This document shows positions 61,000 to 64,000 of a DNA stretch of 64,000 bases, piece by piece. Each line of letters begins with the position of its first letter. Within the stretch, counting starts at the first letter, position 1. Where the stretch lies: NCBI GenBank assembly GCA_035693615.1, contig DASSGH010000002.1:1-64000 (forward strand). The letters run 5' to 3'. The notes under the pieces were generated by a model. It ran no database searches. It was given only the letters and a program-made list of their open reading frames with translations, and had not been told where the DNA came from. The DNA comes from VAZQ01 sp035693615. GTDB taxonomy: Bacteria; Pseudomonadota; Alphaproteobacteria; Rhizobiales; Xanthobacteraceae. The position numbers were made by a program, and so were the translations under genes.

Positions 61000-61971
61000 T
61001 TATTTCGGCGAGACTCGCAAACCTAACTTGTCGATGATTGCGCGGTAGGTCTCGTCCTGCCTCGCAAGATAGGTCTTGGCTTCGGTGCCGCGCAAAAATG
61101 AGATGCCGGCACCGGCATTGTCCATCCCGGCGTGAAGCTCCTTGGACTCCATCGTCTTGGCAAGTGCATCGGCGAGTTTGTCGATCACCGCCTGCGGGGT
61201 TCCCTTGGGGACATAGACGCCGTGAAAGGCGCCGATCACCAAATCGACGCCGTTCTCTTTGAAGGTGGGGAGGTTTCCGTAGAGCGGCGAGCGGGCACTG
61301 TCGGCCACCGCCAGCATCCGCACCTTCTTTGCCGCCTCGAGGGTCTTATAGGACACCGGTACCGCCACGTGAATGTCGATGTGGCCGCCGGCCAAGGCGA
61401 TGGCGCCATCGGAATCGCCCTTGAAAGGCACCTGGATCGTCTCGATACCCGCCGCATTCTCGAGACCGGCGGCAAAAATCTGCGCCGATGCACCGGGAAT
61501 CATTCCGAGCCGCAGCTTTCCCGGCTGCTTACGCGCGTCCTCGACCAGATCCTTCAGCGCCTTCCAAGGCGCGCCATATTGGACGGCCACCGCTGCCGGA
61601 TCGGTGTTGACGATGGCGACCAGTTTGAAATCGGACAGAGGGATCGGCGTCGGTACGGTGTACTGCGCCGTCACCGCCGAGGTCGAAAAGAAACCAAGCG
61701 TGTAGCCGTCCGGCGGAGATTCGGCCACTTCGCGAGCGCCGAGCACGCTGCTCGCGCCGGGCTTGTTGACGACCGCTACTGGGCGGCCGATATGCTTGGT
61801 CAATTCCTGCGCGACAATGCGGCCGACGAGATCGGTTCTGCCGCCCGCCGGGAAAGGGACGATCGTCGTCAGCGGCTTGTTCGGGTAGTCCGCTTGCGAG
61901 GCGGCTGGCAACTGTGCCGCGAGCGAGGCGAGGGTGCCCAGAACACCTGCGAAGACGTGAACTGCCTTCAT
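61000..61971 (-). CDS. Bug/TctC-family tripartite tricarboxylate transporter solute-binding protein
   Basis: Periplasmic binding protein of 323 residues. The ATG at 61971 has a GGAG about 8 nt upstream and opens the signal peptide (MKAVHVFAGVLGTLASLAAQ). The Bug signature is YPNKPLTTIVPFPAGGRTDL with the glycine-rich anion-binding loop, then GKPVAVVNKPGAS-like GRPVAVVNKPGASSVLGAREV. Such proteins bind carboxylates, often aromatic or dicarboxylic acids. No TctA/TctB partners are visible in the window. Confidence 0.87.
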   Translation of the reverse strand: MKAVHVFAGVLGTLASLAAQLPAASQADYPNKPLTTIVPFPAGGRTDLVGRIVAQELTKHIGRPVAVVNKPGASSVLGAREVAESPPDGYTLGFFSTSAVTAQYTVPTPIPLSDFKLVAIVNTDPAAVAVQYGAPWKALKDLVEDARKQPGKLRLGMIPGASAQIFAAGLENAAGIETIQVPFKGDSDGAIALAGGHIDIHVAVPVSYKTLEAAKKVRMLAVADSARSPLYGNLPTFKENGVDLVIGAFHGVYVPKGTPQAVIDKLADALAKTMESKELHAGMDNAGAGISFLRGTEAKTYLARQDETYRAIIDKLGLRVSPK

Positions 61972-62023
61972 CCCCTTTCTCCGTGTGGACTTTGACGAAG
62001 CTTCATCGTGTTTTGTCGCCACC

Positions 62024-63238
62024 TCACATGATCGAATTGGCGCGGCGCATGCTGGCGATCATCGACGACTTCATGACCACCTCTTTGGCGAGAGCAGGAA
62101 CTTCGGAGGCGCGTCGCAACTCGTCCAGCCTTTGCTTGCGGATGGCGGGATCGACTTCTTCGAGCGTGCGTTTGTTGCGGATCGATGATTCCTGCACGTA
62201 CTCGACATTGGCGGTACGGCGCTGGCGCACGTAGCGGTCCAGCAGCGAGTCATCGGCTTCGGCGCGCCAGACGGCAACGAGCTTGTCTGTGAGATTGATG
62301 GCATCCTGCAGCGCGCTGTTGAGGCCGAAACCTCCGAGCGGATTGTTGAGATGCGCGGAATCGCCTGCCAGTAGCATGCGGCCGGCGCGGAACGTCGTGG
62401 CGACGCGCTGATGGACGCGGTAGATCGTCCGGTGAACAGTTTCATACCGTCCTGCCTTCGGCACCACCGTCTGCAAACGCTCTTCTATGCGATCGTCTCC
62501 GAGCGCCGTTTCATCGGTCTCATCGGCCCGGCACCCGTACAGGAACCGCCACAAGCCGGGCGGACCATTGTGCGGCAGACGAAAGACCGCGCACCACTCG
62601 ACCGGGTGCGAAATGTATGCGGTGTCGGTAAAGCCGCGCTGACCGAGATCGTAGGGCGTGCTGATCAGCGCGAATTTTTCTGGATAGGTGAAACCCTCGA
62701 AGGCGATCTTGGCGGATTTGCGCACGACGCTGCCGCCGCCGTCGGCGCCAATCACCCAAAGTCCGGTGAAAGTCTCGGTGCCCTCGGGCGTTTCGGCCTT
62801 CACGGTTACACTGTCGGCGTCCTGCGCGACTTCGGTGACGCGGGAGGAAAACCGCACCTCGGCATGCGGCAGCCGCTTGAGCATGTCGTAGACGAGGGGC
62901 GTGAGCTTGTGCTGCTCGCAATGCAGGCGGAACGGATAGGGGGTTTCGTCCTTGAGCAATGTGGCGAGCTCGAAGACCGCGATCACTCCCTCGGTGCGGT
63001 CGCGCAGCTGCCAGGCGGGAACGATAATGCCGATCTCCAGCAGCTTCGTGGTGACGCCGCTGGCCTCAAGGACTTCAAGCGTCGGCGGATGAAACGATCC
63101 CGCCCGCAAATCCATGAACAGGTCCGGATGAGCCTCGAGCACCAGAACCGGAATGTCCTGCTGGGCGAGCGCTAGTGCCGATACCAGGCCCACGGGACCG
63201 CCCCCAACGATGACGACCCGCCGATCTTTTGGCGCCAC
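62024..63238 (-). CDS. FAD-dependent aromatic hydroxylase/monooxygenase
   Basis: Class A flavoprotein monooxygenase of 404 residues. I choose the GTG at 63238 because GGAG lies 6 nt upstream and the FAD motif then starts at residue 8-10 (VVIVGGGPVGLVSALALAQQ); the ATG at 63310 lacks both. The second FAD motif is LLAGDSAHLNNPLGGFGLNS with the GD loop. The phenol/3-(3-hydroxyphenyl)propionate hydroxylase branch is the nearest by pattern. The aromatic substrate is unknown. It is divergent from the binding-protein-like gene at 63480. Confidence 0.87.
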   Translation of the reverse strand: MAPKDRRVVIVGGGPVGLVSALALAQQDIPVLVLEAHPDLFMDLRAGSFHPPTLEVLEASGVTTKLLEIGIIVPAWQLRDRTEGVIAVFELATLLKDETPYPFRLHCEQHKLTPLVYDMLKRLPHAEVRFSSRVTEVAQDADSVTVKAETPEGTETFTGLWVIGADGGGSVVRKSAKIAFEGFTYPEKFALISTPYDLGQRGFTDTAYISHPVEWCAVFRLPHNGPPGLWRFLYGCRADETDETALGDDRIEERLQTVVPKAGRYETVHRTIYRVHQRVATTFRAGRMLLAGDSAHLNNPLGGFGLNSALQDAINLTDKLVAVWRAEADDSLLDRYVRQRRTANVEYVQESSIRNKRTLEEVDPAIRKQRLDELRRASEVPALAKEVVMKSSMIASMRRANSIM

Positions 63239-63287
63239 GCTGCGCTCCGTGCGCAGGGAGCCGTGCCCCTGCCAAGTCCTGCGAGCT

Positions 63288-63302
63288 GAATACAGTGTAC
63301 AG
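63288..63302. promoter_or_regulatory. Candidate operator site 1 (GAATAC-type)
   Basis: GAATACAGTGTACAG lies between divergent genes, 50 bp upstream of the monooxygenase start. A related 15-mer occurs exactly 100 bp to the right (63388-63402), with 11 of 15 identical by eye. Confidence 0.3.
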
Positions 63303-63387
63303 CCTTGCATGATCAACGGTTCGGCTCAAGAGCGCAGGCCCCCACAGAGATGGGCACCGCCGGGTAGCCGTCGAAATTTCCGCAGGA

Positions 63388-63402
63388 GAATACTGTAGAC
63401 AC
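63388..63402. promoter_or_regulatory. Candidate operator site 2 (GAATAC-type)
   Basis: GAATACTGTAGACAC is the partner of site 1 and lies 78 bp before the start of the gene at 63480. The spacing and divergent layout fit cooperative binding by an unidentified regulator. Confidence 0.3.
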
Positions 63403-63479
63403 TTTCGGGCAGCGCCGCTAATATCGGAGCCATTCCTGCCGCCCAACTTCCTCCTGCTCAGGACAAGGAGAGCGAAGCA

Positions 63480-64000
63480 ATGCCTACGATGGTTGGTAAT
63501 CGCACGAAGCTCGTGGTCGAAAGCGCCGAGGCGGTGCTCGGATTGCACTGGTTCGTCGCGCGCGATCACACTGCCAAGGAAGAGGGTCTCGAAATCGAGA
63601 TCATTACGCCCGGCATCAAGACGAAATTCGACTGGAACGATCCGCGCAGCCGGGATCACCATCTGGTCAGTTCGACCAACTACCAGAAGGCGTTCGAGCA
63701 GGGCAAAGCGGACGTGTATCGCGCATGCGAATGGGGGCAGATCCGCCGCACCGTCGACAATCCGAAGGGGCCGATCGTCGCCCGGCGTCCCGCCATGGTC
63801 TATCAGTCGATTTTCGTGCGCGCCGATTCTCCCGTACACGCGCCCATCAATCTCGCCGGCAAACGAGTCGGTGTGCAATTCCACCAGGGATCCCACTACG
63901 CGACGCTGGCCATGCTCGAAGGCTTCATGCGGCGCGACGAGATCAATCTCGTGCATTCCGGCACCGTCGGCGAGCGCTACGAAGCCCTCATGAGCGGCGA
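63480..64000 (+). CDS. Periplasmic-binding-fold protein, partial at right edge
   Basis: The ATG at 63480 opens a frame that runs off the window with no stop, at least 173 residues (MPTMVGNRTKLVVESAEAVL onward). An AAGGAG lies 8 nt upstream. There is no signal peptide. KLVVESAEAVLGLHWFVARD, EEGLEIEIITPG and SPVHAPINLAGKRVGVQF suggest a type II periplasmic-binding-protein fold of the NMT1/ThiY or 4,5-dihydroxyphthalate-decarboxylase type. Such proteins without signal peptides can be cytoplasmic enzymes. It is divergent from the aromatic monooxygenase, hinting at a shared catabolic role. The identity is provisional because the 3' part is missing. Confidence 0.65.
   Translation, partial: MPTMVGNRTKLVVESAEAVLGLHWFVARDHTAKEEGLEIEIITPGIKTKFDWNDPRSRDHHLVSSTNYQKAFEQGKADVYRACEWGQIRRTVDNPKGPIVARRPAMVYQSIFVRADSPVHAPINLAGKRVGVQFHQGSHYATLAMLEGFMRRDEINLVHSGTVGERYEALMSG

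Overview
The window is a 64 kb GC-rich chromosomal segment from an alphaproteobacterium, most likely order Hyphomicrobiales (Rhizobiales) near the Bradyrhizobium / Xanthobacteraceae / Pseudolabrys group. The basis is the rhizobial-type RpoA and ribosomal proteins, the short-lid adenylate kinase in the spc/alpha ribosomal operon, an ATP12-family F1 chaperone, DUF1489, and several small proteins of a kind seen mainly in rhizobia. It reads as ordinary chromosome: there is no integrase, transposase, phage gene, plasmid gene or CRISPR array. The placement is inference from protein resemblance, not from a search.

Layout. 1-7.2 kb: end of the spc operon and the alpha operon (rplF-rplR-rpsE-rpmD-rplO-secY-adk-rpsM-rpsK-rpoA-rplQ), closed by a clear intrinsic terminator. 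7.2-16.3 kb: secreted diheme cytochrome c, membrane spermidine-synthase-like protein, an htrA-rarA-rluC-type run, a Tat-exported amidohydrolase and a secreted lipocalin-like protein. 16.3-21.0 kb: minus-strand operon for a 2-oxoacid:ferredoxin oxidoreductase (beta, fused gamma-alpha) led by a GltD-like FAD/iron-sulfur protein. 21.4-37.3 kb: LLM flavoprotein, ATP12 chaperone, both subunits of a biotin-dependent acyl-CoA carboxylase (pccB at 24 kb, pccA at 32 kb, separated by unrelated genes), thioesterase, tRNA-Arg, PhoD phosphatase, an HtrA-like protein that has lost its catalytic triad, peroxiredoxin, gamma-glutamylcyclotransferase-like protein, acylphosphatase, a LysR/tautomerase divergent pair, lipB and tRNA-Leu.

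37.3-41.1 kb is the most unusual stretch. A repeat-rich HAF/FG-GAP-like protein gene and a divergent LysR gene have been duplicated in tandem, and each copy decayed differently: the left copy keeps the long repeat gene (frameshifted by loss of about 35 nt inside the repeats) and only a stub of lysR, while the right copy keeps a full lysR and a collapsed repeat gene. 41.2-51.6 kb: a small secreted Cys/Trp/Arg-rich peptide, polysaccharide deacetylase, a frameshifted GNAT gene, mgtE, an XRE regulator, an FTR1/cupredoxin iron uptake pair, aldo/keto reductase and amidase, queC with a VUT-family transporter, an RraA-like protein and a YdcF protein. 52.1-58.7 kb: GST, a three-gene NEW3 protein/ABC exporter operon, small membrane proteins and DUF1489. 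58.8-64 kb: a transport and catabolic neighbourhood (two types of solute-binding protein, TauE/SafE permease, FAD monooxygenase) running off the right edge in a third binding-protein-like gene.

Nothing here is clearly a wholly new defence or mobile system. The items most worth follow-up are the duplicated repeat-protein/LysR locus, the catalytically dead HtrA homologue, the Kor/GltD-like operon, the long basic tail on adenylate kinase, and several candidate operator sites.
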